This document shows, piece by piece, positions 10,533-22,195 of a DNA stretch of 64,000 nt. The number at the start of each line of letters is the position of its first letter. Positions within the stretch are counted from its first letter, which is position 1. A model generated the notes under the pieces. It did no database searches. It worked only from the letters and a program-made list of their open reading frames with translations, and was not told the origin of the DNA. Position numbers and translations under genes: made by a program. This stretch comes from Euonymus europaeus (lineage: Eukaryota; Streptophyta; Magnoliopsida; Celastrales; Celastraceae): assembly GCA_963580455.1 (NCBI GenBank), contig OY756968.1, positions 17,887,996 to 17,951,995 on the forward strand. Direction: 5' to 3'.

Positions 10533-11845
10533 GTCGATCCTATCAAGCTATTGGACTCATCATTTAGTTTTTGGGTTTTGGTGGTTGATGTTTAATACTT
10601 GGTTTGGGGAAATCTGGAGATTGGGTTTCCTAAAATGTTGTCAGAGTTTTGATATGCGTTATAATTTGAACTGGTTGGCATTTGAATTTATAAAATTTGA
10701 GTAAAATAAGGTCTAGATGTTTCAGTGTGGACTTTGGGAGATTTAAGACCCTCTTAAGTTTTAGTTGTTGAATGAATATAAAAAAATTATGCATAAAGAA
10801 GTAAACAAATTCAGTTGGTTGAATAAAACCATAATAGTAATCGTAGTAAGCCAAGTGCGGCTCATGGTAATTGTCACCCACATAGTAAACCTACAGCTAG
10901 AATAATATTCTCATGATTTCATCTATGATGCAATTAGTGATTTGTTCAGAGCCAATTAATGATTATCTTTCTAAATTCGGCCTTGAAGCTTTTAAAGCTC
11001 CTTTAGGTTTCTTAAAAAATAGAGACAATGCAAGAGAACCTGTGTTGATCTCACGTAATTCTTTCAAATGCTTATTTTTTCTATGTAGAATCCATGAAGG
11101 TTATGCATAACTAAACAAAAGAAAATAGTAGCTATGGGGACCGAAATGATATCAAAACCATCCCAAACATATCAAGTCCATGGCCCATAAGACTCAATAG
11201 GTCCATGATCTTTTGCAGTCCGATATGCCCACGGCCTAGACATTGAATTCAAATATTCAATGATGAATCATGATTGAAGTCGCACACCCATGACCTAGGA
11301 AATACCTAAGAGCCCAATAAGTCCACGACCTTGCCCACGTCTCATTTTTTTCTAATATAAATATGACTTTGATAGAGATTCATATTCTGCTATCGATGTC
11401 GCAGTTCTCTTAAGTACTCTCTCAATTTTTTTGTTTGTTTGTGAAGAGAGAAGTTTTAGCCGAAGCAACACAATTGTTTTTGGTTTAGTTTTTGCAATAT
11501 TAAGCGGCAAAATTTTTGGATCATCAAATCATACTGACTGTTCTATTATTGCAGCAAATTTATACCAAATATCTATCGGTCAGCCCCAAGTGTTACTCTG
11601 AAGAAGAATTTGCAGTTTATCAATTTTCTGCTCTTTTTGGCCCGTCTTGATTTTTAGCCATCAAAAGTTAAGAGCTTTATGACAATCTCTCAAATTTTAG
11701 CCCAATTCTAGCTCTTTTTTTGTTGGTTTATTTTTAGCAGCCAAACCATTTTATGGTTCAATCTTATATATTGACGGTTCTTCGCTTCTAATTTGTTTAG
11801 CCATACAAGACATGATGTTTGATCATATTATGGGACAATGCATAC
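10533..11845. other. No gene recognised
   Basis: AT-rich sequence between the FLOE-like exon and the solo LTR. The part at 11140-11840, with repeated phrases such as GGTCCATGATC and CCCACGGCC and a T-rich leader-like tract, could be an older LTR, but I see no matching partner. The last five bases (11841-11845, CATAC) are the target-site copy of the solo LTR. Confidence 0.45.
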
Positions 11846-14152
11846 TGTAGTACCCCATTTTTGTCCGGGTAATTTTTGTTTTTAAAATATAAAATGTAAA
11901 AACTTGAAAAGAAGAAAATAATAAATAAATAAATCCTATCTCACTACCCAATTACCCAATTTAAAGCCAACCAAGCCCATTACCCACCCAACAGACCTGT
12001 TTAATCAAGCCCCAACCAAAGAACTCAAATTAAACCTACCCAACTAACCCAGCCCAGCCCATTACCCAAATCTAAACTTACCAAACCTAAACCTAACCCT
12101 AAACATTTGAGAGGAAGGAAGAAGCCTGATAGTTGGAAGAAAGGATGGGTGAGTTTTGGAGAGAGTGTTAGGGGAAATCCGGTTGACTTTTGGAGAGAGC
12201 TTTTGGGGAAATTTTCTGGAGGAAAGGCCGGAACGAAAACCGAAAGAGGGGGAGAAAATTTTGGGAGAAGAAGATCTAGGTTTGAAGAAGGACCAGCAGA
12301 ACCAGAAAGGGGTTTTGACAGAGGAAAAAAACCCGAAAGATAGAGAAGAATATCTGGAGGAAAATCGGAAGGGAAAAGCAGAGAAGAAAATCAGAATCTT
12401 GGGTTGGTTTTTTAGGAAGAATAAAGCTGGAAACTTGGGGAAGCCGGAGGTAATCTTGATACTTAAGAATTTAGTTTCAATTTTCTTTTCATTATTTTTG
12501 ATTTTTGGTTTTCCGATCATACATATTACAATTTGTGCAGATTGTTCGAATTTCTTTGTTGATTCCTGTTTATATCTGTATGTGCTTCGTTTTTCTTTGG
12601 GTTTTGCGTTTCTCTGGTTTGGTTGCAGGTCGAATGGCAAGGAAGACTACCGGTGGCGGTGGTGCTGGCCAAGGAGGGAGACGATGAACAGTAGTGGACG
12701 TTGGGCCAGGGATGGTTCTTGAGCCGGTGGTAGATTTGATGGTTGTTGGGCCGGGTTTCTGTTTGTATTATTGTGGGCCGATTTTGTTGTGTTTTTGATG
12801 GGCTCTGTTTATATGTAATGGGCTGGGTTTGTGTGTTTTGGTTTGTATTCATAATTTTAAAGTTCTGTTGGGTTCTGAATTTATTGGGCCTGCTAGATTT
12901 GTTTTGGGTTTTTAGTAATAGGTTGGGTTAAGTTGTTATTTTCATGATATTTAAGTTCAAACAAATGTAATAATATAATAAAAATAGTAAAGTAGTGTAG
13001 ATATAGGTTATATTAATATTCATGTGTAGGATTTAATCCTCAAATTATTTTAGTCTGTACGCCAAAGAATACCCAAAAGCAGAATCAAAATTATACGATC
13101 AATAAAATCCTCATACCCAACCCGTTAAACATCCAACAATATTGAGAATATCAAAGTATTGGTTTCTCAAGACATTTTTTTTCCAAACATCCGATCATGT
13201 TAAGAGAATATCAAAGTATTAGTTTCTCGAGACATTTTGTTCAACCATCCAATCTTGTTTAGAGAATATCAAAGTATTGGTTTCTCGAGACATTTCCTTC
13301 GCACATCCAACTTGTTTAGAGAATATCAAAGTATTGGTTTCTCGAGACATTTCCTTCAACCATCCAACCTTGTTTAGAGAATATCAAAGTATTGGTTTCT
13401 CGAGACATTTCGTTCAACCATCCAATCTTGTTTAGAGAATATCAAAGTATTGGTTTCTCGAGACATTTCCTTCGCACATCCAACTTGTTTAGAGAATATC
13501 AAAGTATTGGTTTGTCGAGACATTTCTTTCAAATACTTGATTATCTTAAGAGAAAATCAAAGTATTGGTTTCTCGAGAGATTTCTTTCAAACATCCAATA
13601 ATGTTAGAGAATTTCAAAGTATTGATTTCTCGAAACATTTCTTTTAAAAAAAACAAAGTTTAAATTCCTTGAATAGATGTTAGGGAATATCAAAGTATTG
13701 GTTTCTTTAAATATTCTATTTTTAAGGAATATATTTCATAAATAATTATAAACAAACTTTTCAATCTTTCTCCTCCTGACCCAAAATTTTAACTACATTA
13801 TCATTTATAAATTATTTTAACATTTATTCAAAATTAATGGAGTTTTCCTCTTCCAATTTGACAATAAATATTTCTTTGGACACATGAAATTTATCAAAAC
13901 AATTTGAGACATTTATAAAACATTTTTAAGAAAAGGCATAAACAATTTAAAAGGCAACCGACTAGGGAGTTGTGGGGTGCCTGACACCTTTCCCACACTC
14001 AATAGACCCCCTTACCCATTTTTTTGGTTCGCAGACCTAACATTTAGTGTCCAATTGCACTATAATCAATTGGTGGCGACTCTTACATTTTCTTACATTT
14101 TACAGACATTTTCTCAATAGCGCCGGTATGCGTCGTGATTTCGGTTGCGACA
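11846..14152 (+). mobile_element. Gypsy (Tat-type) solo LTR, 2307 bp, with 5-bp TSD
   Basis: It starts TGTAGTACCCCATTTTTG and ends GGTTGCGACA. CATAC occurs at 11841-11845 and again at 14153-14157, an exact target-site duplication, so this is a solo LTR left by LTR-LTR recombination. It shares its start, purine-rich leader, GGTGGCGACTC block and end with the LTR at 55424-57452. ORFs inside (12062-12931) come from purine-rich or pyrimidine-rich composition and have no recognisable domain. No TATA box was clearly located. Confidence 0.88.
13144..13705 (+). repeat. Minisatellite inside the solo LTR, about 58 bp x 10
   Basis: The phrase GAGAATATCAAAGTATTGG recurs about every 58 bp, ten times, followed by TTTCTCGAGACATTTC and a variable CATCCAA tail. 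The related LTR at 55.4 kb has one unit (near 56870). Frames through the array are repeat artefacts and not proteins. Variation among units is point changes plus small indels. Confidence 0.85.
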
Positions 14153-14359
14153 CATACCTATCTCTGCAAAAGAACATAAGGTGGCTCTCATGTCTCTGCT
14201 TCACACTGCTTTAATTGGACTGTTGAATTCATCTTTGGGCTGCCAATCTATCATTATATATATGGTTTTGCTGATTTAATGTTGTCTTAAATTTTTTTCC
14301 CTTCTATTTTTATTTTTGTTGATTGAGAAAGGGAGAGATAATGACATGAAAGAGGAGAT

Positions 14360-15187
14360 AGGATAAGTCAACTACTAGAAGAAGTTCTTGTGTCCATTAT
14401 ATCTTTTCTGACCATGAAAGAAGCAGCAAGGATGGATGTCCTTGCCCGTCATTGGCATGGAGTTCGACTTCTATTCCTAGCTTAAATTTTGATGCTTCAA
14501 AGACTTTATATTCCTTAGGGGTAGGAGAAGGGGGGGCTAAACCCATATGAGGAAAGGCATAAATACATCAAGTGGGTAAATAATGTTTTGGATGCTTATC
14601 AGGGGTGTTAAATTGATGAGTTTCAAGTCAGATTTTATTTGGATGCAAAGTACACATATGATATTGCTAGATGGTTTAACTTCTCAGTTGAAAAGAAAGT
14701 TAAACGACTTGTCATGGAATTTAGGGACCTTGTTGTTACCGCTTAGTATAGTGTTTATGCTATCCTTATACTCTCTAGTCCTGTTTTGCATACTGCTGAG
14801 TTTTCTGATTGCAGATCTCTCAAAATCCTCCATCTTAAATATTTAGGCATATGTGGAGCTGTTATTAAACACCTGATAACTACTTGCCCATCTCTTGAAC
14901 AATTAAACATTTGATCTCTTACTAATCTAAATGTGGTTGGTCAATCACTTCGCTTGAAGTACCTGAAACTAAAATTTTGCTCCTGTCTGAAGAGCGTATA
15001 TCTCCCCGCACCAAGCCTCTTGTCCTTCCAGCATTATGATATGAAGATGATTGAAATCACTTTTGCAAATGTTCCAAATCTTGTTGAAGGTTTTTTTTAG
15101 AGGGGGATATTCTCTACGTAAACTGCAGCCACTTCTAAATTATTTATCTCAACTAGAGATGCTTACACTCTCTTTTTGACCCAAGGT
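14360..15187 (+). pseudogene. F-box/LRR (FBD-like) protein pseudogene, 3' truncated
   Basis: Frames in order give VLVSIISFLTMKEAARMDVLARHW (F-box), RHKYIKWVNNVLDAYQG, IDEFQVRFYLDAKYTYDIARW, LKILHLKYLGICGAVIKHLI, CPSLEQLN, LRLKYLKLKFCSCLKSVYL and SLRKLQPLLNYLSQLEML. This is the layout of plant F-box/LRR proteins, which recruit targets to SCF ubiquitin ligases. Stops and frame changes occur (for example after AYQGC and in CPSLEQLNI*). Similarity ends at 15187, where Gypsy leader sequence begins, so the element insertion or a deletion removed the C-terminal part. Confidence 0.78.
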
Positions 15188-17470
15188 TAGCAACGAGTTT
15201 TGTAGGACAAGCCATGTCACAAGATCCAAAAATGTCAAGATGGGAGGAATTACCTCATCCAATGGATGATAGGCCTCAACGCAATCATAACAAAGTAGAA
15301 GGGAAAATTCCAAATGAATTGGAATTAGAAGAAGCGCTCTTTAAGGCAAAAGAGGACTTGCTAGAGAGGCAAGAGCATGCTGAAGCCCTGAGGTAGAGAC
15401 TTCAGACCATGAGGAAGAAAAGGGAAGTGTTTGGCTACTGAAATGTAGAGTGTTGTCCGAGGCGTTGGCAATAATTCAAAGTGTCGTGTTTGAGAGCAAA
15501 ATAGTGGGAGCAGGAGGAGGTGCCATAGGAGGAGGGGGCCAACAATAGAGGGGAGAAGGCATATTCCATCTCACAGGTGTGTTAAGAACGAATCGCCGTT
15601 GTTTCCTAGAAGGGTCAAGTTTTGAAGGCCTTCCCAAGGAATTAGAATAAAGAAAGACACTAGAGAGATGTTTTGGAGCGCTCAAAAGAAGGTTGAGAAA
15701 AGCGTCAAAAAGATAACTTCCACACCCTTTGTGTGAGCTTGGCGACTGGAAGACTTACCAAGCAAGTTCTCACCCTCGGGTTTTGCCATTTATGACAAAA
15801 AAAAGATCTTGTAGCACATATTTCGGCCTACTTACACAAGATGGCATTAAGGGTAGGAAAGAACATACTTATGTGCAAAATGCTACCATCAAGCCTTTGG
15901 ACCACAATCATGAATTGGTTTCAACAACTTTAGGAGAACTTAGTCTTCTCTTGGAAGCAACTAGCTCAAATCTTCGTAGTAAGGTTCATAACAAACAGTC
16001 AAGAACTAGCAACATTGGATACGTTGTTTGACTTATATCTGAGGGAGGATAATCACTCAAGGCTTACATTATTAGATAGTCAGATACCTACACAAATATA
16101 GAGGATTATGATGTAAAGACCGTAATGGCAACCATACACCTATGGCTCCTCTGGATCATAAGTTACGATAGAGTTTGAGCCCCAACCAAAGGAGCAGTGA
16201 GAGCCTTTGCACTATTTAGTTAACTTTATTGATGCAATGGTCCTGGACGTGCAACTTAGAGATTAGATGAGGTGGACAGGGTATAACAGGGCCTAACACT
16301 AGCATAGAGGTTAAGCAGATGGATTTTAATAGCAAATTGTGGACCAAAAGGTCTAGGAACGTATCCACAAAAAACTTTTACAAGGGAATATGCAACTAGA
16401 GTGATTTTCAGGCATAATGATAATCTTGAGATCTCATTGCGAATTGAAGAGGGGACAGTGAAACAGATGATGGTAGACCAAGGTAGCTTGACTGATTACT
16501 CACTCTTCTAAAAGTTAGGAAAAACTCATGTCGACATGATTCCTATTCTAACGCATCTGATAAGACTTAATGCAACCCCTGTTTAGCGCTCGAAATGATA
16601 TGAATACCAATCATGACAGGTTCGAGAATAATTGAGGTAGATTTTCTTATCAAGACATACCGTCAATGTATAATGCAATCATAGGCAGGACATAGCTTCA
16701 CTTCATAGAGGTTATATTCTCCTTTTATCATTAGATGCTCAAATTCCCCTGTAGAGATAAGGTATAAGAGATAAGAGGAGACTAGCCTGCTTCACATGAG
16801 TGCTTTATTACAAAAGCAAAGCCAGTAGGAAGAATAATGATGATGGAGGAAGAAGCTCTAGACCTGAAGGGGTTGGAAAGGAGCCTACCACCAAGTCTGT
16901 GGAGGATTTGGAGAAGCTGCAAGTTACATGAGAAAATTTTGACAAATACTTTTTGGTTGAGACTTGCTTGCCCAGATTAGAGAGGGAATCCCTAATTGGA
17001 ATTTTGAGGAGAACTATTGGCGTGTCTGCATGCATGCCCTTTGAGATGCTGGGAGTGGATTTGAAGTTGGCAATCCATAAGCTAAATGTCAAATAATGTT
17101 TCAAACATGTGATTCAAAAGGGTAGAAGGTTAGCTATTCAATACACGGAAGCCGTGGTAAAATAGGAAGAGAACCTGTTGGAAGCTAAGGCCATAAAAGA
17201 GGTTTAGTACCCCCGAATGGTTCTCAAAGATGATGGTAATCCAAAAAAAAGGGAAATGGATGGTATGTGGCAACTTCATTGACTTGAACAAAGTGTGTCA
17301 CAAGGATTTATTCTCACTTCCAAAAATTGATTAGTTGGTGGACACGACATTTGGAATGGCAATAGCGAGCTTCTTGGATGCATTTTGAGGGTACCACTGA
17401 ATCCCAATGCATTTGTCCGATCAGGAGAACACTTCGTTCATCAACCCCAAGGGTATATAATGTTACCAAG
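15188..17470 (+). mobile_element. Ty3/Gypsy Tat-type fragment: leader, gag, protease, RT
   Basis: It starts with the gag leader also found at 28490 (MSQDPKMSRWEELPHPMDD). The ORF at 15214-15396 ends in an acidic coiled coil. Near 16410 the frame gives HNDNLEISLRIEEGTVKQMMVDQGS, the protease with its active DG/SS replaced by DQGS. From about 16870 come the pre-RT and RT blocks: HKLNVK, AKAIKEV*YP, KGKWMVCGNFIDLNKVCHKD, LPKID*LVD, IASFLDAF and QENTSFI. Stops are frequent and the RT ends before the YVDD block. No LTR is attached, and the piece ends near 17470. Confidence 0.75.
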
Positions 17471-17908
17471 TAATGAACTATCTATGTTGATTTTAGGGGA
17501 TCGAGAAGGGATTTTCTCGAATGCACTTCTTTTTTTGTGTTCGTTCATCTAAATATTCAGTTTATATTTCTTTAGAAACCAGAAAAGTCAAAAAGAGTAT
17601 TTGTACCCGTAAAATGTAAAACAACATATGATGGCTTTATTCTCGACAAATAAGTGCTATTTTTCATTGAAGGAAGAGGGTGATAAGAAGTATTTGATGG
17701 GGTGGATAGAGAGTAGGGAGAATAACCCTTATTAGGCCCCTTGTCAGCCTTTAGCCCATTTCATTCACAATGTAGGAAGCTACGCAGCAGGGATGAAGCA
17801 CTTTGGAAGAGCTAAATCGACCTTATGAAGGTGATTAAGTTCTTCAATCACTCCACCTCGCAACAGAGGTATGTGAAAATATTAGAGATTGATTTCCTTC
17901 TATTTGAG
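17471..17908. other. No gene recognised
   Basis: The sequence between the Gypsy RT relic and the Copia LTR contains no recognisable domain. It may be further decayed Gypsy pol. Confidence 0.4.
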
Positions 17909-18235
17909 TGTTGAAATTTCCTCAAATGCTCAACTCTTAGAAATCGAGTCTCAATGGGAAGGAGTGGTTAGAATTGAAGGAGTTTATTGTTTGTTTGAAT
18001 AAGTCCTGGTCCTTAGGGACGTTACATGTCTTTAGGGATATTGCATGGACATTGCATGTCTTTGAATTAGTCAAGGTTTGTTATTCACGTAGCTAGGTTT
18101 CTGCTCACGTGAGCTGATTTTATGTAATCAGTTATGATTGTAATATGGCTATAAAGCCAAGTTATTATTCCAATAATATTCAAGTCTTTTCCATGCATTT
18201 TTTGAGTGCATAGACTCATTTCATTGTGCTTAACA
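17909..18235 (+). mobile_element. Copia 5' LTR, 327 bp, with PBS
   Basis: It starts TGTTGAAATTTCC and ends GCTTAACA. Two bases later comes TGATATCGGAGCGG (18238-18251), close to the initiator-Met primer site. A TATA-like TATAAAG lies at 18150-18156, about 85 bp before the LTR end, a normal place for the promoter. The gag relic follows at 18316. No 3' LTR was found downstream; the element is cut near 19130. Confidence 0.75.
18150..18156 (+). promoter_or_regulatory. TATA box of the Copia LTR
   Basis: TATAAAG in the sequence ATGGCTATAAAGCC, inside the LTR and upstream of the R/U5-like part. Assigned from position and consensus only. Confidence 0.55.
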
Positions 18236-18315
18236 AGTGATATCGGAGCGGTCCGTTCGAGCCTGAAAGAGAGGAAAAGCAGCAGTTTTTAAATTGACTT
18301 CAACCAGGAGCAGAG

Positions 18316-19130
18316 ATGACAAGTGAAGGTTCTTTTATTCAACCAGCTATTCCGCGCTTTGATGGTCATTATGACCATTGGAGCATGCTCATGGAGAACT
18401 TTCTCCAATCCAAAGAATATTGGAGCTTGGTTGAGACAGGGTTTGAGGAGCCAGACGAAGGCGCAGCTGCATCGGAGTCGCAGCCAAAGAAGCTCGAGGA
18501 GCAACAAAAGAAGCTTGAGGAACTGAAACTTAAAGATCTTAAGATGAAGAACTATCTTTTCCAGTCGATTGACAGAACCATTCTAGACAAAGGTACTGCC
18601 AAGAAGATCTGGGACTCCATGAAAAGAAATTTGAAGTGCTAGGGTGAAGCGCTCGGTTCTTCAAGCTTTAAGGAGAGAGTTTGAAACTCTGGAGATGAAG
18701 GTGGGCGAGAGCATCACATAATATTTTGCACGAGTTATGACTATCACTAATAAGATGAGGGTGAACGGCGACCGCATGAATGATGTCACAATTGTGGAGA
18801 AAATTCTGAGAACATTGACAGAAAAATTCAACTACATCGTAGTCTCGATTGAAGACTCTAAGGACATTGATGCGCTTACAATTGATGAACTACAGAGCTC
18901 TCTCATTGTGCATGAACAAAAGCTCACCAAGAAAAATGGAGAAGAGCATGTTTTGAAAGTGACTGTAGATGAGAGATCTATTGGTAGAAGAGGGCATGGC
19001 CGAGGAAATTTCAGAGGCAGAGGTCAAGGAAGAGGGCGTCAAATGCTTAACAAAGCCATCATCGAATGTTATTGCTGCCACAAGCTTGGCCATTTCCAAA
19101 ATGAGTGTCCTACATGGGAGACTCCAAATT
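18316..19130 (+). pseudogene. Copia gag (UBN2-type) pseudogene
   Basis: The N-terminal part MTSEGSFIQPAIPRFDGHYD is the DUF4219/UBN2 start, followed by a Lys/Glu-rich linker. A frame change at about 18640 leads to RSVLQALRREFETLEM, a stop at GESIT*YF, then ARVMTITNKMRVNGDRM, LRTLTEKFNYIVVSIE, TIDELQSSL, a GRG-rich tract and the knuckle CYCCHKLGHFQNEC (CX2CX4HX4C). Gag forms the particle and binds RNA. The frame is lost just after the knuckle and protease is absent, so the element is truncated here. Confidence 0.85.
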
Positions 19131-19134
19131 CTCA

Positions 19135-19320
19135 CTCTAAAATTAATATATTATTATTGATAATATAAAAATCTTGTCAAAAAATTTCCTTTTTAGTGAC
19201 AAGAACTCAAACCTTGTTACTATACTATATTAATAACTTATATTTGGTGACGGGATAATATTGTTATCACTAAAAGCATACATTAAGTGACAATATTAAT
19301 AGTTGTCACTGTAAAGATAA
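19135..19320. repeat. Short GTGAC/GTCAC repeats, CACTA-MITE-like
   Basis: The sequence repeats motifs such as TTTAGTGACAAG, TTGTTACTAT, GGTGACGGG, GTTATCACTAAAAG, AGTGACAATA and GTTGTCACT in both orientations. This matches the subterminal repeat style of plant CACTA-derived MITEs. The terminal CACTA ends are not visible, so the family call is weak. Confidence 0.35.
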
Positions 19321-19657
19321 CACAGCAAGCTAGTCTAATATTGAAAGATGACTTTTTTTAACTCCACAAGATAATAAAGGCCACCTCATTTTTTACCCAA
19401 ACCAATCGTCATTTTTTAAGCAAGATCCTGCAAAATGCACCAATTCAGATAAAAAGTTCAGGAACTATTTAAACATTGTGTAATTTTGCTCATAGATAAA
19501 AGATCAATTTTGAAATTTGACACACAAAAAATATTTTTCAAATATAAATTGGAATATAATGATAATTTGCCAATGAAAGTGATATATTGGAGCCTTGACA
19601 CCACTAGGCAATACAATCGGAGGCAAAGATGGAATGACGACGATAGCGATCATTGAT
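19321..19657. other. No gene recognised
   Basis: AT-rich spacer between the repeat patch and the foldback element; no domain seen. Confidence 0.4.
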
Positions 19658-20371
19658 TGTGATGATGCAGGAATTAGCCCATGGGCCTTCCGTACATCAT
19701 GGGTAGAGGCCTGCCCTGGGCTAGGCCCCACCTCCATGGACATGCCGCGGGTCTCAGCCCATGGGAGAACTTATGCCTCCTCTTTGGAACTGAAAATGGG
19801 GCCGTTGCCCCTCGAACCCTTTACCACTCGATGGTTGCCCCTATTTTCAGCGTGGGAGAGGGAAACCCCCCAATGGGCTGAGACCCGCGGCATGTCCATG
19901 GAGGTGGGGCCTAGCCCAGGGCAGGCCTCTACCCATGATGTACGGAAGGCCTCTAGGCTAATTCCTGCATCATCAAAAAGGCACCTTTTGGGTTGGAGGC
20001 GTGACATAGCATCACCTAAGCCCAACCACACAGCCCATCAGGCTTGGCCACATGGGCTACCTTCATGGACATGCCGCGGGTCTCAGCCCATTGGGGGGTT
20101 TCCCTCTCCCAGGCTGAAAATGGGGGCGTTGCCCCTCGAACCCTTTACCACTCGATGGTGGACGACACCCACTACCACCGTGGTAGTGGGTGTCGTCCAC
20201 CATCGAGTGGTAAAGGGTTCGAGGGGCAACGCCCCCATTTTCAGCCTGGGAGAGGGAAACCCCCCAATGGGCTGAGACCCGCGGCATGTCCATGGAGGTG
20301 GGGCCTAGCCCAGGGCAGGCCTCTACCCATGATATACGGAATGCCTCTGGGCTAATTCCTGCATCATCAGA
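19658..20371. mobile_element. Foldback element with nested palindromes
   Basis: Both outer ends carry GATGATGCAGGAATTAGCC or its complement. The left block (19658-19977) is itself an inverted repeat. A second palindrome is centred at 20180/20181 (TACCACC|GTGGTA) with arms of about 120 bp that are nearly perfect (20062-20180 against 20181-20300), and the right arm continues to 20371. GC content is far above the surroundings. Overlapping ORFs on both strands are mirror images of the arms and are not genes. A clean target duplication is not obvious (ATTGATTGT left, AGATTGTGA right). No transposase is present. A MULE-like or hAT-like non-autonomous foldback is possible. Confidence 0.75.
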
Positions 20372-20944
20372 TTGTGATGAGGAAGTAATGTGATCCTAAG
20401 ATAAAATACGAATCTAGGATTGTCTTTCTAGGGTTTTATCAATATCTCTTCCAAGCTTATGATGTTTTTCTCAGTAGCCTATATAAATAAGAACATGTTG
20501 GACGCACGATGAAGATTGTAGCAAGAATTCGACCACTATATGAGAAGCTTCGATTTTATGTTTTTTTCTTGTATTTTATAAGTGGTTTTTGTGGTTGTGA
20601 TTATACGTATTTAGTTTATGAGAGAAAGAGTTTTTTTTTAGTGTCAATTTAGTTACAACTCCATTGTTGATCCATTCGAAGAAAAAGACGAAGTTGTTGC
20701 ATGTTGAGGTATCTTCCTTGAAGTTACCTGGATTGTTACTTTAGATTTAAGGACTTTTGGAGGTGCCAAGACCACTGGCCATCATCACAAAGATATTTCA
20801 TTTTTTGTGTGATGGACTGCACAGACGGTGTTTCTTGGCTGAGAGATAAGATGTCACATTGTAGTTGAAAAAGTCTTGGGATATTGCTCTAGTTGAATCG
20901 CTCTAGAGGGTCTTGCCACACTTGATGTGCCATAGTTGCATATA
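20372..20944. other. LTR-like stretch, unassigned
   Basis: It contains TATAAATA at 20482-20489 (in GCCTATATAAATAAG) followed by T-rich leader-like sequence, suggesting part of an LTR on the plus strand, but no partner, PBS or TSD was found. Confidence 0.35.
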
Positions 20945-21838
20945 TAATGTTTTTACAGTGAACACACTCAAATCAGTTCTTGAATCACTCAGATTTCATT
21001 CATTCAATGCTGAACCTGCAACAATAATTTTTCGGATTTCTTGATTACAAGCTAAGTGTTTCTTAAGTAAGCTAACACGAGACTTAACAAAAAATCATAA
21101 AAGAAAACGACTAAACTAACCCTGCAACTAACGGGACCCTAAAAAAGATTTAAATTAACAATGAAGCTAAAATAAAGCAAATAATAACAGACATCACAAA
21201 TTGCAATTCACCCAACACCCTCCTGAATTTCAATTTGGACACTACACCTAACTTACTCGAAGCACAAAATCTATCTTTAGGAAGAGCTTTGGTTAATATA
21301 TCAAGCACTTGGTCTTCATTCGCACAATATTCAGCTCAACATCACCACTCTCAACAAGTTCTATTACAAACTGATATTTTATGGCAGTGTGTTTAGTCAA
21401 ACCATAATCCACAAGATTCTTGGTAATTACTATAGCTTCTTTACTATCACAAAAGACATTAGTAGATCCTGTTTGCTGAAGACCAATATCCTGCATAATT
21501 CGACTCATCTAGATGACCTAAAATGCAGCCTTAGAGGCAGCTACATATTCTGCCTTCACAAAAGACCAAGCCACCTCTTCTATTTCTTTGAACCCCAGGT
21601 ACACATGCCACTATCCAGACTGAAAGCCATCCAGAAGGTGCTAATCATATCCTCAAGTGACCTTGTCCAATCATTATCATAATACCTCAAAAACTCAATT
21701 TTTTTGTTGGATTCATACACAATGCCATAATCTAAAGTGCTTTGAATATACCTCAAAACTCGCTTGGCTACACCAATGTGAATTTGACTTTGTTCCTGCA
21801 TATACCTGGACAACAGGCACACAGAGAAGGTATATTGT
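20945..21838 (-). mobile_element. Copia 3' portion: RNase H and 3' LTR
   Basis: On the minus strand from 21838: VCLLSRYMQEQSQIHIGVAK, RVLRYIQSTLDYGIVYES, YYDNDWTRSLEDMISTF, WGSKK, then from 21508 MSRIMQDIGLQQTGSTNVFC, DSKEAIVITKN, LTKHTAIKYQFVIELVESGD. These are the last RT block and RNase H of Copia. A purine-rich tract (minus AATTCAGGAGGG) precedes the 3' LTR start TGTTGGGTGAATTG at 21217. Similarity to Copia starts sharply at 21838. The rest of this element probably lies at 26433-28080. Confidence 0.8.
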
Positions 21839-22195
21839 TGTATTAGTAGCTTCAGTTGAGAGTTTATTGTCAACTTTTGGAATACCAAAATACACAGCAG
21901 AAACTACAAAATTTTACCTCTTGTAGCGTGCTTGTACAAACAATTTTTTTGGTACTCCGATCGTATGGAATCCTCTTGTATCATGCTTGATCAAACAATA
22001 CCGCCGGTAGAACTCCGATCGTACAAAATCTCTAGTCCGTCCACCGAATCACACCAGGAAATACAAAAAAAATTTGATGTCACACACCAAAAGTGGAAAG
22101 TTTCCAAAAATAGAAACTATTCAATTCATCAAAATTGATAGAATTGAAATTTTCATTATCTTTTGTATATATATTGCCATGTGTGTACGTTACAC

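Noticed and set aside
12070..12102. CCTAAACCTAACCCTAAA as telomeric repeat
   Set aside because: Only a few imperfect units inside an LTR; far too short for a telomere tract.
12062..12931. Several long ORFs on both strands (up to 192 codons) in the solo LTR
   Set aside because: They lie in purine-rich leader sequence of the LTR, overlap on both strands, and have low-complexity Lys/Glu/Arg or Ser/Pro/Phe composition with no domain.
13144..13705. Regular repeats resembling a CRISPR array
   Set aside because: The period of about 58 bp has no unique spacers of fixed size, the repeats vary, and the array lies inside a plant LTR.
19595..20355. ORFs up to 226 codons on both strands
   Set aside because: They are mirror translations of the foldback arms.
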